The notes beneath the pieces are model-generated. The model was given only the letters and a program-made list of their open reading frames with translations, was not told the DNA's origin and did not search any database. The translations under genes and the position numbers were made by a program. A DNA stretch of 64,000 nt, taken from assembly GCF_015832195.1 (NCBI RefSeq), contig NC_052027.1, positions 2,480,001 through 2,544,000 of the forward strand, written 5' to 3'. This document shows positions 36,041-48,148 of this stretch, in pieces. The number at the start of each line of letters is the position of its first letter. Positions within the stretch are counted from its first letter, which is position 1. This DNA comes from Motacilla alba alba. Taxonomy: Eukaryota; Chordata; Aves; Passeriformes; Motacillidae.

Positions 36041-36440
36041 CGGAATCCCAGAATAGTTTGGGTTGGAAAGGATATTAAAGACCATCTAATCCAACCCCCT
36101 GCCATGGCAGGGACACCTCCCACCGTCCCAGGCTGCTCCCAGCCCTGTCCAGCCTGGCCTTGGGCACTGCCAGGGATCCAGGGGCAGCCACAGCTGCTCT
36201 GGGAATTCCATCCCAGCCCCTGCCCATCCTCACAGGGGAGAATTTCTTGCGTTTGTTCCGTTTGACCCCATTCCCCCGTGTGCTGCCTCTCCAGTTCCCG
36301 ATGCAGAGTCCCTCGCTGGCTTCCTTGTGGTACCTTCAGACACCGCCAGCTTTCCATGAGGTCTCCACAGAACCTTCCCCTCCCCAGGCTGAGCATCCCC
36401 AGTTTTTTCTCAGCTTTCTCCACAGGTGCTCCTGGAGCTC
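36041..36440 (-). mobile_element. CR1 LINE fragment, antisense, about 400 bp
   Basis: CGGAATCCCAGAATAGTTTG, CCCCCTGCCATGGCAGGGAC, GATCCAGGGGCAGCCACAGC, then the more upstream CR1 text AGGTCTCCACAGAACCTTCC, CTCCCCAGGCTGAGCATCCC and CTCAGCTTTCTCCACAGGTG. It is among the longest CR1 copies in the window, and diverged in the middle. Confidence 0.92.
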
Positions 36441-37619
36441 AGGCTGTGTCTGGTCCTGTGCCAAATTCCCCATGACATCATGTTGCACCTAGAACTTGGA
36501 ACCTGAGGAAGAACCCCACGCCTTCTGCAGCCCATAACGTTAACAAGCCTGGAGAAATTTGATAAAACACTTTGGATGTTTTGTACTGAAGCTTTTTCTT
36601 CCCCCCAACTGTTGCTACTGAAGTCAGAGAGCGTTTGAAGATCTGAAACTTTTCTTTTGAGGCAAAAGTCGCCTCCTTGTTCTTTCCCTCACGCTGTGTT
36701 GACATGTTTTCATCAGCTACATCGTGTTACCTCTTCTGCATTAAAGCCTAATCACAGCCTTGGAGTTTGCAGTTACCAGCTACAAACAGAAAGATTTCTC
36801 CCTGTGAGACCAGAGCATTCCTCAAGCAATTTTCCACCTTTATGCAGGGTTTTGTTTCATCAGGGTTGATTTTTTTTCCGTGTTGTTTCTTACCATCTGC
36901 CTTGCAATTAAGCTGTTTAAGAGCACCCACATCAAAGGAGGGCTCTGGTTGCCTACAAATAGACCTCTCTGCTGCACTGCAGAAGTGACAAAAATAATCC
37001 ACCCAGATCCATAGTTTATAATGATGAAATAAATATTTTTCCTTGTCTTTTTTTTTTTTTTGACTTGCCAAAAAAAAAAGTCAGAAAAAAGGGCATGTTA
37101 AATATGTCTAAATGAAGCAATTCTTCACTGGACAAAATCTAACTAGCAACATCTTTATTCTTTATAAGTCATTCTATACAAACACTAATAATATTATAAA
37201 ATTAATGGTAATTTCTTGTGGTTTTTCAATTTTTTTTTAATTCATTTCTTCTATTAAACCACAATTATAAGATCCTATCCCTATATTGGAATAAGGTGAA
37301 CATTTAATGTTAAACAACGTTTAAAGTTATTTTTTCTTGAAAAAGCTAATTGTGGTCTGAATGTTATTTCTAGTGTTCAGGGCTTATGGAGTGTGGAGAA
37401 CAGGAAGCTTTGGAGGAAGAGGTGGGAGATAAGGGCTGAAGAGCAAACTTAATGCTGAGTCAGCCAGAGCTTCACTTTAATTGCTGTGGTAGGGATGACT
37501 TCCTCAAAAGATACAATTTTTTAAACAAAAATGTAATAATGAATGTAAAGGAAAAAAATTATTAGAAAAGCTGTTTAAAATCAATGGCATTTTAATTTTG
37601 TGGGGTTTTTCCCACTTCA
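36441..37619. other. Unique non-coding sequence
   Basis: No supported gene. A T-run and A-run pair occurs at 37050-37080. The stretch 37080-37340 is strongly A+T-rich. Confidence 0.5.
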
Positions 37620-37743
37620 TAGAATGAATGGTTTGGGTGGGAAGGGACCTTAAAGTTCACCTTGTTCCAACCTTCTTCCATGGGCAGGGCCACCTTCCAA
37701 GCTGGCCTCGGGCACTTCCAGAAATGGGGAAACCACAGCTTCA
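37620..37743 (-). mobile_element. CR1 3' fragment, antisense, with internal deletion
   Basis: AGAATGAATGGTTTGGGTGG, GAAGGGACCTTAAAGTTCAC, CCATGGGCAGGGCCACCTTC, then AGCTGGCCTCGGGCACTTCC. The text between CACCTTCC and GCTGGCCT is missing relative to other copies. Confidence 0.92.
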
Positions 37744-40443
37744 CAACATAATTTATTATGATTATAGTAGAATGAAAGCTTGTGGAGGAGAAAGAGAAAG
37801 AGAAAAGCCAGTGTCTGAGGAGAAAGATTTCCAAAGGTGAAAACGTGCTGATGGTTTCCATGATGCGACGCCAAAGCAGCTGGATAAAAAGTGGCCAGGA
37901 CTTGCAGGTAATTTGAGGCAACGTTTCAGTGCCCAGGTGGGTGATTGCTCGCGGTGACCTCCCTAAACAACCTGAAACCAAGCTGAGAAAATGGGATTTT
38001 CTGTTGTCTTCCTTGCTGACCTCTGCTGTCAACTCAGAAAGAAAGTAAATTAATCAGAGCGTGTTTGCTTTGTTCGGGGAGTAATGTTTTCTTTTCCACG
38101 TCTCCTGTTTTATTTCAGCGGCTAATGGTCCAATTTATTAAGAAAAAGCCAGGAATTTTGCAAATGCCTTTCCCTCATTAGAGCCTGATGAGGAGCCTGA
38201 ACTGGGCTGCCCCAGCTCCCCCAGCACAAGGCACAGCCAGCAGGTTTTTCACCTGATATTCCATCGTCAGGTGGTCCCTCAGGATTTCACATCAGCTCTG
38301 TCTGCAGGCTGTGCCTAAGCTGGAAATGAGCTGAGCCTAGAGAGGCAAACCTCAAATTCTTTGCTGTCCCATGCACTGCAGCTTGCCTCAGAGTGAGTGA
38401 CACCACCATTTCCTCCCACTTGGAGATTTGTTTTGCAGCTTTAACCTCCCTCATTGTTTCTAATTTCAATTCCCCTGGCTGTATTCACGCACAGCTCTCC
38501 AGAATTTGCCCTGATTTATCTAAAGGAGCCAAGGAATTATTTTCCCACAATGACTTTTTTTTTTTTTCTAGACAGCAATTAAAATTTCTGTCATCCTTCT
38601 GCAAGGCAAGTGCAGGGGCCTTTTGACCCTGAGAGCAAAGCTTCAGCCTTAGAAGTCATTTAAACTCTTTCACCTCCTAGAAATTTTTTTCTTCTCCACA
38701 TTTCAAAAACTTCAGCTCTCTTCTGCACCCCCAGGTGTGGAATCAGTGCTCAGCAAAGCCCCATCCCTGTCCCTGCTCCTGGGATTGATCCATCCAGGCT
38801 CTCTTTTATGGAAAACACATTTTTTTTCCCTATGCAGTGATCATGGACATTCAGCACGAGGTGTTGGGAGGGGTTTATCCAGCTTTATCCAGCTTCTGGG
38901 GATGGTCCCTTACTGCCTCAGCCAGCTGGAATCACCATTCCTGGGGTTTCACTCCGGTGGGGATTTCTGTATTTCCATGGACATTTGATTCCTAGGTGCC
39001 ACCAAAAGCTCATCAACTCTGAAGCAATTAAAACTTGCAATTCATCACCAGCTTTGCCTTGCTACACTTTCCCCTTTTTGCTTTCATTCCAGTGATTGCA
39101 AGTAACAAATTTCAATTAATTGTCAAATTTTGAGAGAATTAGGCTGAGCGTTTTCAAAGTGGTGTCAGGGCTGTGGCAATCACTTTGTTGCTGCCTGGTG
39201 TTGTCTTAGAGGCTTCCCTGAGACGCAGCTTTCATGCAAATGCAGGAGCTGTGTTTGAAGAGCTCTGGGAAGGCTCAGATCAGAGGTGCTGTCTCTGGGC
39301 TCTTCTCATCTAACGTCACCTCACAACCAATTTGTTTTGCACACGTTATTTACCTTTGGATTTCTCCTTTTCACTCCAGGACTGATCCAAAGCTGATGTC
39401 AGGCATTAGGAAAAAAGTTGTGTCAGGTAAAAAAATGTCTGTTGGTTTCAGAGGAACTTCTCTCCACGTGAAGGGAAAGGGGTCAGAGTCATTCCTGGAA
39501 ATGCTGGTGCTTGTTTCCTGTGCTATCAACCTGCCATGGTGAGTTTTCCTCCCTCCTCTGATGAGTTTTCTTCCTCTTCTGAAACCCTCCTACCCCCTAG
39601 AGGAGACTTATAAAGAGAGATGTGTTGATTGGGAGGGGCTTAATTAGCAAAAAGGAAGCTATTGTAGCCTTTGCACTACCAATATTAATAACATTCCCAT
39701 TTACAGTCAATGGGGCTGAAATCTGTGGAGATGAAAGGGTGGAAGGAAGAGCAGGATTTCCACCACTGCTGCCTGTGGTACACTGAGTGCATCAGGTGAA
39801 TTTTCATCTCTCCTTCAGCCGAGTTTTACAAAATTAGAAGTAAAGGTCATCAGGATGAGGACCGTCAAGTTTAGCAGTTCTGAATAATGTGAATGAACAC
39901 ATATTTTAAAATAATATTGTGGCTAAAAATCACGTAGCATCACTACAGCCAATGCTGCAGCCCAATACTCATCGTATTCTTGTCAAGAGGGAAGGAGTGA
40001 AGTTACTCTGCAGAGGAGTCCTCCAGGGCTGCATTTATTACAGGACAGCACAATGGAGCTGGAAGCATAAAACTGTAAGCAAACCTTGAAATTCACCCCC
40101 AAAAAACCTCCTTAGAGGAGATCTTCAGAATGAGGTCTGTGGTGTTACTGTCTGAAATTTACACTTTGGAGGCAGGTGTTAATGAGCAACAGCCACAGCC
40201 TGATCTGCTCGATCAAGAGCTGCTTCAGAAATGAAATCTGTCCACCTAAACAGAGTAAAAAACCTTAAATTTTGACTGTATGTGGAACTGCAGCCTGCGT
40301 GGGGAAGGATAAAGCCAGCACAGAAAGCTGATCAGATTTAAACACTGCAGAAACCAGGAGGGATCAGGAGTGCGGGATGTCACAATTCTGCTGAATTGGT
40401 TCATGAATTGAGTGATTGACTTTTTATGAGGGAAAAGCAGAAC
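37744..40443. other. Unique non-coding sequence
   Basis: About 2.7 kb with no supported gene, RNA gene or recognised repeat apart from short T-runs (for example 38556-38567). Confidence 0.5.
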
Positions 40444-40772
40444 AGGATCTGAAGGAGCCAACAGGGAAGATGGAGAGAGACTGGAGGGACAGGACATGGG
40501 GAATGGCTTCTACTGACAGAGAGCAGGGAATGGATGGGACACAGGGAATGGATGGGAGATTGGGAAGGAATCCTTCCCTGGGAGGGTGGGGAGCCCTGGG
40601 ATGGAATTGCCAGAGCAGCTGGGGCTGCCCCTGGGTCCCTGGCATGTCCAAGGCCAGGCTGGACAGGCCTTGGAGCAGCCTGGGACAGTGGGAGGTGTCC
40701 CTGCCATGGCAGAGGTGGAATGGGATAAACTTCAGGGTCCTTCCAACCCATTCCATGGATCCTGTGATTTAT
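40444..40772 (+). mobile_element. CR1 LINE fragment, sense, about 330 bp
   Basis: AGGATCTGAAGGAGCCAACA, GACTGGAGGGACAGGACATG, GATGGGAGATTGGGAAGGAA, CAAGGCCAGGCTGGACAGGC, CATGGCAGAGGTGGAATGGG and CCTTCCAACCCATTCCATGG. A short duplication of GGGAATGGATGGGA lies inside it (40527-40558). Long frames on both strands here are repeat-derived. Confidence 0.94.
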
Positions 40773-42200
40773 TGCTTACCAGAGCTATGTACATTGTGTT
40801 GTTTTGACTTTTCTTTCAAGGTTAATTTTGACTCCAAACACATGAAGATCATTTTCACACAACTCTTTTAAAAATGAACCACTGCAAATCCCAAATACAC
40901 GTGGCTCCAGCAGAGCTTGAGGAGGCAGAGCAGCAGACACAATTCATCATGAAAAGCAGGTGTGAAAGGTAGAGAAAAACTATAATCAAAATGAAAAATG
41001 ACCGGGGTTTGTTAGGAAAATTGTTATCACTAATTTGATCAAAACATTATATTTTTATGCACATTTTTAGGTGGGTCCTTCTTATTCCCTCTTAAGTAAT
41101 CTCAATTTTCAGGATACCCCAGTCTGTAGTAATAACAGACATTATATATCTTCCATCCATGTAGTCTCTGTAAAGATTCTCGGGAGATTCATCAACTTTA
41201 CAAGGCACACAGAAATGAATCCTATACAAATTACACACCCCTGGGGTATCACCGATGACATCCTCGAAAAAAATAAATCCCTGCCTTTCCATTAAAGAGC
41301 AGAAATTTCTGAAAGTAAAAGCCCTGCAGGAGTGAAGGGTTAATAAATTCCATCGTGCTGTAGAAAACAAGATTGCAGGCAGAGCTGAGAGTGCAGAGCT
41401 GTGAGTGCAGAGCTGTCCTCCTTCCCTGATAATGGAGCAAACAAGGTGATTTCAGCACAACTAATTGTCAGAGATAAGCAGCAAATGTCAGGCAGGGAGG
41501 GGAACCCAGCTCTGACACCGGGAACATGTTAAACACCTTTACCTGCCTGAGCTCAGCCAGATCAGAGCACAGAGATAAAGCCTCTTTGCTCGGCCAAGAG
41601 CTGTGGATATGGTTTGTTTCTAAAACACTCCCAGTCAGGAATGAGCTTCAATAACAGCCCCCAAAAAAGGCAGGTTCAATACACATTTCCCCAGGGTTTG
41701 TCTGTTTGGGAAGAAGTCTTTTCCCAACTCCAAAATAAATCAGAGGGTTGTGTAAATAAAGCCTTCACAAAAGGATGTTTGCTGTCATTAGCCAAAGCAC
41801 TCGTTGTTGTGAGTATTCCTAAGTATTCCTTGGAGAACAATTTCATCCCAGCCTCAGAATGTGGCTGTGCTCCACGAGCCTTCCACAAGCACTTACTAAA
41901 CTCAAGGAGTTAAGTGGAGTCCATTTATAAACAGAATCCGGGAGTTAAATGCCATTATTCATTTTGGAAGTATTGATAGGGCCTCTTATCAGAGTGATTA
42001 GAGATGTTCCTTCTCCAGGCTTTACTTATCCATGGGATTGAGGGATGGAGCAGGACTTGTGTTGCTCTGCTCAGGGAAGCATTTGCTGTTCCACAGGATT
42101 TGTCTGCAAGCAGACAATTTTAATTTAATATATTTAATATACTCCAGTGGGTTTAATGCATGCAGAGTAACCCCAGGTGTGGCTGCTGCATTTGGGACAT
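40773..42200. other. Unique non-coding sequence
   Basis: No supported gene. A small imperfect triplication of GTGCAGAGCTG-type units lies at 41380-41415. Confidence 0.5.
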
Positions 42201-42412
42201 TCAGGAATCCCAGGATCTTTGAGGTTGGACAAGATCTCCAAGACCATCAAGTCCAAGCTGTCCCCACCCTGTCCCCAGCCCAGAGCCCTGAGTGCCACCT
42301 TCAGCCCTTCCTTGGACACCTCCAGGGATGGGCACTCCAGACCTCCCTGGGCAGCCCCTCCCAAGGCTTGAGCACCCTCTCCGTGGAGGAATGCCTCCTG
42401 AATTTCTCCATG
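42201..42412 (-). mobile_element. CR1 LINE fragment, older subfamily, antisense
   Basis: TCAGGAATCCCAGGATCTTT, GAGGTTGGACAAGATCTCCA, AGACCATCAAGTCCAAGCTG, CACCTCCAGGGATGGGCACT and GAGGAATGCCTCCTGAATTT in antisense CR1 order. It is closely related to the copy at 14458 that gave rise to the minisatellite. Confidence 0.9.
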
Positions 42413-44510
42413 GAAATGCAGGAGAAGGCCTGCATTTGCCTTCACCCTATTTACACAAGGTGAAGTGGAAACATAATGAATGATCAATGGGAGAACTGAA
42501 AATCATTCCAAGTTTTAATGATGTTTCTGACTATTCCAAAGCCAACTGCTGTCAGGCAGGGAGGAAGGGAGCACTTTCCCAGGCCGAATTCTCCCTCAAA
42601 TGCAATTAAAAGTAGTAGAAGGTTAAAATAAAAGTTATAAGAGAGCACAGCACAGCAGGACCAGGAGGAGCAGGGCAGCAAGCAGCAATCCCCTCTGGAC
42701 TATGAAATGAAAAAGGCTTACTAATTCATAAACTAAAGGTGTCTGAGCTTTAAAAGAGAGAACTTGTGGGACCACAGCTTCGATTTTTCCATTTTATTAA
42801 CCATATGATGTGCTGTAGGCATGTAATTTTGTGAGTTTGGAATTCACTCACTTGCTCAACTCTGTCTTACAATCCCTGCCAGCACCTTGAAATAAGAGCA
42901 TTCCACAGCAGCAATATCCACTGGCAGAGGCTCCCAGCTGGGGGGGAAAATCCATTTCATGTTCTGCAGGGCTGGCAGGGAGGAGAGGAATGAGGGAGCA
43001 GGGGAAGGGAAAGGGAACAGTGATGAAAAGGGAGGAAAAGGAGGTTTTTCAAAACTGTATTGATTTTTTTTCTTTCTTTTTAAAGAGGTATCCTTATTAA
43101 ATTTTTTGTTGCTGTTATTATTATTGCTATTATTTTACTGTGTTGTTACAAGAGCAGCATCCTGCCATGATGCTCAAGTTGCTGAGTGAGGTGCTCTCCA
43201 TTCATGTGCACCTCCTGCATCCTGAAAATAGGATTTGGAAGTAAAAAAAAAAAACCCACATGGAATATTGGAAGTGTTGTTATCACCCTTCTCCAGGCAG
43301 AGGCACAGAAATGAGTGCAGGGAGAAGAGAGGAAAAGGTGGGAGCAGCACGGATCAACTCCACTCTCCTGGGTCAGAGTCTGGATTCTTCCCTTATGACA
43401 GCTCCAAATGCACAAAATTTGCCAGGGATGATTTCCAGGAGGGGGAAGAATTATTCTTTACCTGTCAGGTGATTAAATGCTTCCATAATCATCACTGCCC
43501 CTTGCTAAATACATCCTTACCCTGCCCAGCCGTGCTGTTCTTATGTTCTTCATATTCCCTGAGAGTGGCAGCATCAGAAACAAGAGATTTCCCTTCTGCT
43601 CGAGCCCTGCTTAATTTCTAACCCTGCCTTTCAAACAGGCCATGGGATGAGCGTATAAACTGCTTTAATTGTTTGAATTCAGCTCTCTAATTTGTGCCTG
43701 AGCCATCACCATGGAATGATGTGTTAAGGAACTGTTGCACGGGGTAAGACTGGAAGAGCCACAGGTGAGACCTGGGTTCTTCAGCAGGTGATTTATGGAG
43801 CCTTCTGGCCAAAGTAGTGTTAGCAGTAAAAAGCAGCTCTCTGGGGAAGAGTAAAGCCAGAGCAGGGAGTGGGGAATTGAAAGACACAGTAAAGAAAGAT
43901 TATTTCACTTAATTATCCTCCTCAGTGCGAGGCCTGGCTCCCTCCACTGATGGCGAGTGCAGGCAGAGGGACACACACACAGAGCAGCTGCTGCTCCCTG
44001 GGGATGTGCCTTTAAAAACCTGCAGACACAGCTCATCTGAGGACCTGTGAGAATTCCCAACTTCCTCATTTCTCTCTGTATCCAGATGGCACAGGAAATT
44101 CCCGAGGTGCAGGCAGATCCGCAGCAGGATCTGCTGCCCAGGAGGCAGGGAATGGTCCCAGTGCAGAACAAGCACTGCCTGGCATTCACCAGGGAATGGG
44201 GACAGATTTGGGGAAAACGTGTTTGGGAAGGTGTTCCTCCAAGGCTGCTGCCTTTGGGAAAGGTGTCCTGTGGTCTGGCTGAGGTGGGAATTGTCAAGGC
44301 TCAGGCAATCCACAGAGGAGTGGGATGAGCTCTGCACTTGGAGCTGCTCTCCTTAGCCAGAGCAGGACCTCTGGGTTTAAACTCTGTCCCAAAAGATGCC
44401 TCATGTGCAGCCCTTCACTCCTCCCCATCTGCATTAGTGGGGTTAGTTCTGGCTTAAGGATTTGCTCCATAAATCAAAGGAGTTGCCTTGAGGATGTTGC
44501 CTGGCTGATT
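42413..44510. other. Unique non-coding sequence
   Basis: No supported gene over about 2.1 kb. The overlapping minus frames at 43905-44337 (130 and 142 residues) lie in different frames and match no family I recognise. Confidence 0.45.
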
Positions 44511-44630
44511 ACAGAACCCCAGAATGGTTTGGATTTTAAGGGACCTTAAAGCCCTTCTCATTCCACCCTCAGACAGGGTCATCTTCCACCATCCCACCAA
44601 ACCCATCCAACCTGGCCTTGGGTTCACAGT
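44511..44630 (-). mobile_element. CR1 3' fragment, antisense
   Basis: ACAGAACCCCAGAATGGTTT, GGATTTTAAGGGACCTTAAA, TCATCTTCCACCATCCCACC and CATCCAACCTGGCCTTGG. It runs directly into a 17-bp minisatellite at its upstream (5') end. Confidence 0.9.
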
Positions 44631-44631
44631 A

Positions 44632-44706
44632 TTCTTGGGTTCACAGTTTTCCTGGGTTCACAGTTTTCCTGGATTTACAGTTTTCTTGGATTTTCAGTTT
44701 TCATTT
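44632..44706. repeat. 17-bp minisatellite abutting CR1
   Basis: Four to five units of TTCACAGTTTTCCTGGG type with progressive changes (TTTACAGTTTTCTTGGA, TTTTCAGTTTTCATT). The array starts exactly where the CR1 sequence stops. Confidence 0.9.
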
Positions 44707-47700
44707 TGGAAAGTCTCAATTGAAAGCCTTGGACAAAGTATCCAAAGGCACCACAGTTTAGACAATAAGTTAAATAATTGCATTGCCAATTAGAAATATT
44801 TTTAAAGCATTTTCATGCATTGTCTTGCCTGATTAAACTTTGCTGTGACATTTCAAACTGCTAATGTGTGCTGCTTGTAGAAGTTTGCCAGTTAAATGGA
44901 AATTGAGACCTTCAGGCTGAATTGTAACTAATTATTCCAAATATTGCTATTAGTAGGCGAGAGTAAATGATATGAAAATGAAAATGTGGCTCAGATGTCT
45001 AAATTTTGTGCTGTACAAGTGGAGCTCTCAGAGATTTCCATGCACATGAATTCATAGTAGTTGATATTGCTGGATAAACTGTAATTCCATCCAGGAGATT
45101 TTGCAGGAATAACGTTCCTCTTGCTGATAGCAGAGCAGTAATAAACCCCACATATTCCAGGTGCTCAGATTTGACACATAACATCCACTTGGTCAATAAA
45201 GGGTGAATTTTATGAGTTCTGCTGGAGTGGGGAGAGAGAGAAAAAGTCTTCATCCTGATTTGATGGGACTGGATCAGTCTTTAAGTACCAGCAAAGCTCC
45301 TTGCAAGGCTGACCCTAAAAACATCAGATCAGGGTATGGAAAAAGCATTTTCACTATGAGGAGCAGCTGCAACTTTAATGTAACTTTAAAGCAGCTCTAT
45401 AGAGATGGATTTATACTGTTTCAGACTTGACCTTGAGAGTGTACAGAATCTTCAGCCCTTATTTTCACTCTCTGAACCACAGTCACCTTTCCAGTGGCCA
45501 GCAAATTCATGGCCCAGTGGCTTTGAAAAGGGAAAGCAACAGAAATTGGTCTGAAATCACCAAACATCAAAACCTGGTGAGATTTAACTGAGTTTAGTAA
45601 AAAAGGAAAAAGAATTGAAGAAGTAACAATCCCAAAGATCCTAACATTTCTAATTCCATTCTATAAAGACAATCCCCGAAACTGTTTTGAAATGCTCCTG
45701 AAAATATTTAATGAACTGTGAACTCTTCTGTTACAGAGTTTAGAAATTCATCCCTTTTTAGCTTTCCTTAGTTCACATGGGTTTTAGTCTGTGTATGTCT
45801 AAAAGGGAACAGGGATTTCTGCACGAAGACACAGCCCAATATTTATGTGCCAACAGCAAAGACAGGCTAAGTCTAATTACAAGAGAAATTTGAGTGATTT
45901 CCATACCCTAATGGCAAATCCTTGCTTTTTGCAGTGTTGCAAAGCTGATGGAGAAAATGAACTGCCATAATCCAATTACATCTCAGGAGCTGTCTGGTGA
46001 TTTTAGAAAAACAACATTTACTAATCTGTTAAGTAAGTCACTGATACGATAAAAATTATGCTTAATATGATAAGACTTCATTTTGCATTAAATCAAGATC
46101 ACATCTGGGAATTCCAGTCCCACTAACACTCTCTGGGAGCTTTGTGATTTAAATGACTTTAGGTTAAGGAAAACAAGAGACACTTAATGATTTTACAGCT
46201 ATTTCAGCACAGCAGCATCAAGGGTTTCAGTCCAAACTCAATGAAAAGTGACCTGCTCAGGTTAGGAGCAGGATGGGAGCTGATCCAATTCCAGGATGAT
46301 GAGGATGGGAAGGTGGCACTCAGAGCTGGGAGCCTCTCTCTGGACAGCCCTTGACCTTCAGCTCAGCTTCCCCTGCCAGCTGGGATGAATCCCTGCAATA
46401 AAAAGACAAATTGCCCCCCGTGGTTTGAACAGCACAGATCTGAGTTTGCCTTGAAATGTGGAAACTTTTTACAGCCAGGAGCCGGTGCAGTAATGTCAGG
46501 ATATTAAGAGGCAGTTTCTGCTGGTGTTTTCCACTCCTGACAAATGTCCTGTGTTATGGGCCACGAGTTTGCTGTGGGGACACCACCAAATTTTTCCCTG
46601 TGTAGATGAAGGAATTCATTCCCTTCACACCCATAGGATTTTACTTCCACGTTTGCTCTTTGACAAGGAGCTGGCACAGGATGCTTTGGAAAGAAGTAGA
46701 TGTCTGGAACATGCCAATTTGGGCTGTTAGGCACTCCATCTTCATTCATAACCATTAACGAGGTGGCTCTAAACCCAGATGCACGACGCTTCGTGTCTCT
46801 TTTAAAATTTCGAGCTAAATATGCTCTAAATATATGCATGTCTTTCTATTAAAGCACAAAAAGATAAAATGGTATCATTAGAGACTGGCTGCTTCTAGCA
46901 ATGACCAGCTTTTAGAATCCATCTCCATTTTTTGCATCAATTAACTTCTCTAACTAATCAGGCACTCCATGAAAACAGCTCCTTTTTATCCACTTGGGTT
47001 AAAGTGGATAATGTTCAATGATCCCTCATTTGCACGATCTGAGGTGGTGAGAACCTCTCTCAGCCGTTCATTATTTGATATAATGCCCCTACTTTTTCTG
47101 CATCCAGAGTGAACAGCTTTGCTTTTGCAAATTCCTAATCCCCATCCTCACACCAAAGTTGTTTCCATAGCTAAACCAGAAATACCAGCAAGTGCTCAGC
47201 AAACCTTTATTCCACACAGTTGCAGGATTAGTTTTCCAACCAATTTGTGACATATTGAAAATTCATGCTGTGCCTTATCCTATATATCCTTCTCATATAT
47301 GATTTCCTTTTCCTGCTGGAAAGACAGGGAGGGATAAGACAATAAAAATTAATAATAATAATGAAACCTCAGGCAGATTAAAGGAGAATTTTGCTTTGAA
47401 CTCTGATATGAGAGGAACAGAAGCACCACCCCAACCCTGAGTGTGTGCAGCTGGAGCTGCCAAATCCTTGGGAGTTTTTCCTGGAGTTGGGATCCTGCTA
47501 CACCAACTCAGAGCACCAAAGCAAAGTGAAGTTTATCCAAACTCCAGGCTGGAAAAGGCAGATGCCACACAGCTGTGCCTGTGACTCATTCCTTGTCCAA
47601 CAAAGCTGAGGAGAACTGTGAGGGTTATGTTGGATGACAAAGATGAGGTGGGTGGGAGATTGTCCTCGTGCTGTCAGCTAAATATGTCATAATTCCTCCA

Positions 47701-47891
47701 AGAGAAAGGAGTCTAACTCAACCTAGGGCTGAGACAGGGAAATGCTAATGAGTTTAAATCAGAGCTCATTTGCATGTGAAAAGGCAGAGTCTTTAGGGAG
47801 CAGCTCTGTAAGGGGTACAATGCCCCGTGCTGTGTTTGGGGTCAGCCAGCCCTGCAGCCCCAGGGTTCTGCTCAGAGTGGAGAAGTGGCCA
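44707..47891. other. Unique A+T-rich tract, possible regulatory DNA
   Basis: More than 3 kb with no recognised gene and almost no repeats. It contains several homeodomain-site-rich stretches, for example 44760-45000, 45850-46110 and 46740-47100; the last is listed separately. Confidence 0.4.
46740..47100. promoter_or_regulatory. Candidate conserved non-coding block
   Basis: Repeat-free sequence with CATAACCATTAACGAGG, AAATATATGCATGTC, TGCATCAATTAACTTC and TTCATTATTTGATATAATGC, plus isolated CpGs (GCACGACGCTTCG). The mixture of homeodomain, octamer-like and TALE-like (TGATAT) sites is what developmental enhancers often look like. No alignment is available, so confidence is low. Confidence 0.25.
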
Positions 47892-48014
47892 AATCATGGA
47901 ACCACCGAGGCTGGAAAAGCCCTCCAAGATCACCAAGCCTGACTTTGCTCCACATCCCTCCATTCCCACTGGCCCAGGCTGTGCAGGGCCACATCTGCTC
48001 GTGGTTTGGGAGCT
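47892..48014 (-). mobile_element. CR1 fragment, older subfamily, antisense
   Basis: AATCATGGAACCACCGAGGC, TGGAAAAGCCCTCCAAGATC, ACCAAGCCTGACTTTGCTCC and, further on, GGGCCACATCTGCTCGTGG. It stops immediately before the LTR-like edge at 48020. Confidence 0.8.
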
Positions 48015-48019
48015 CCCAG

Positions 48020-48148
48020 TGATGCCTTTTGGGGCTACCTAAAAACAGAGGCCAGACTGAATTAAGGGAATTAAAAGCTGTTCATTTATTGAACGGCACT
48101 CAGGTACTTTTAGGGCAGACAAAGCCCCCAGGGGCTGCACCCAAAAAT
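48020..48148 (-). mobile_element. LTR edge of an endogenous retrovirus, cut by gap
   Basis: The segment starts TGATGCCTTTTGGGGCTACC and holds TGAATTAAGGGAATTAAAAG then CTGTTCATTTATTGAACGGC. Read on the minus strand it contains an AATAAA signal (48085-48090) shortly before the terminal CA, as in the R-U5 end of an LTR. I recall similar passerine LTR ends, from memory. The element runs into the assembly gap, so whether it is a solo LTR or a provirus is unknown. Confidence 0.55.

Noticed and set aside
46275..46370. Possible CR1 fragment (GGTGGCACTCAGAGCTGGG)
   Set aside because: The match to the older CR1 text is only about 20 bases, with no supporting flanking order.
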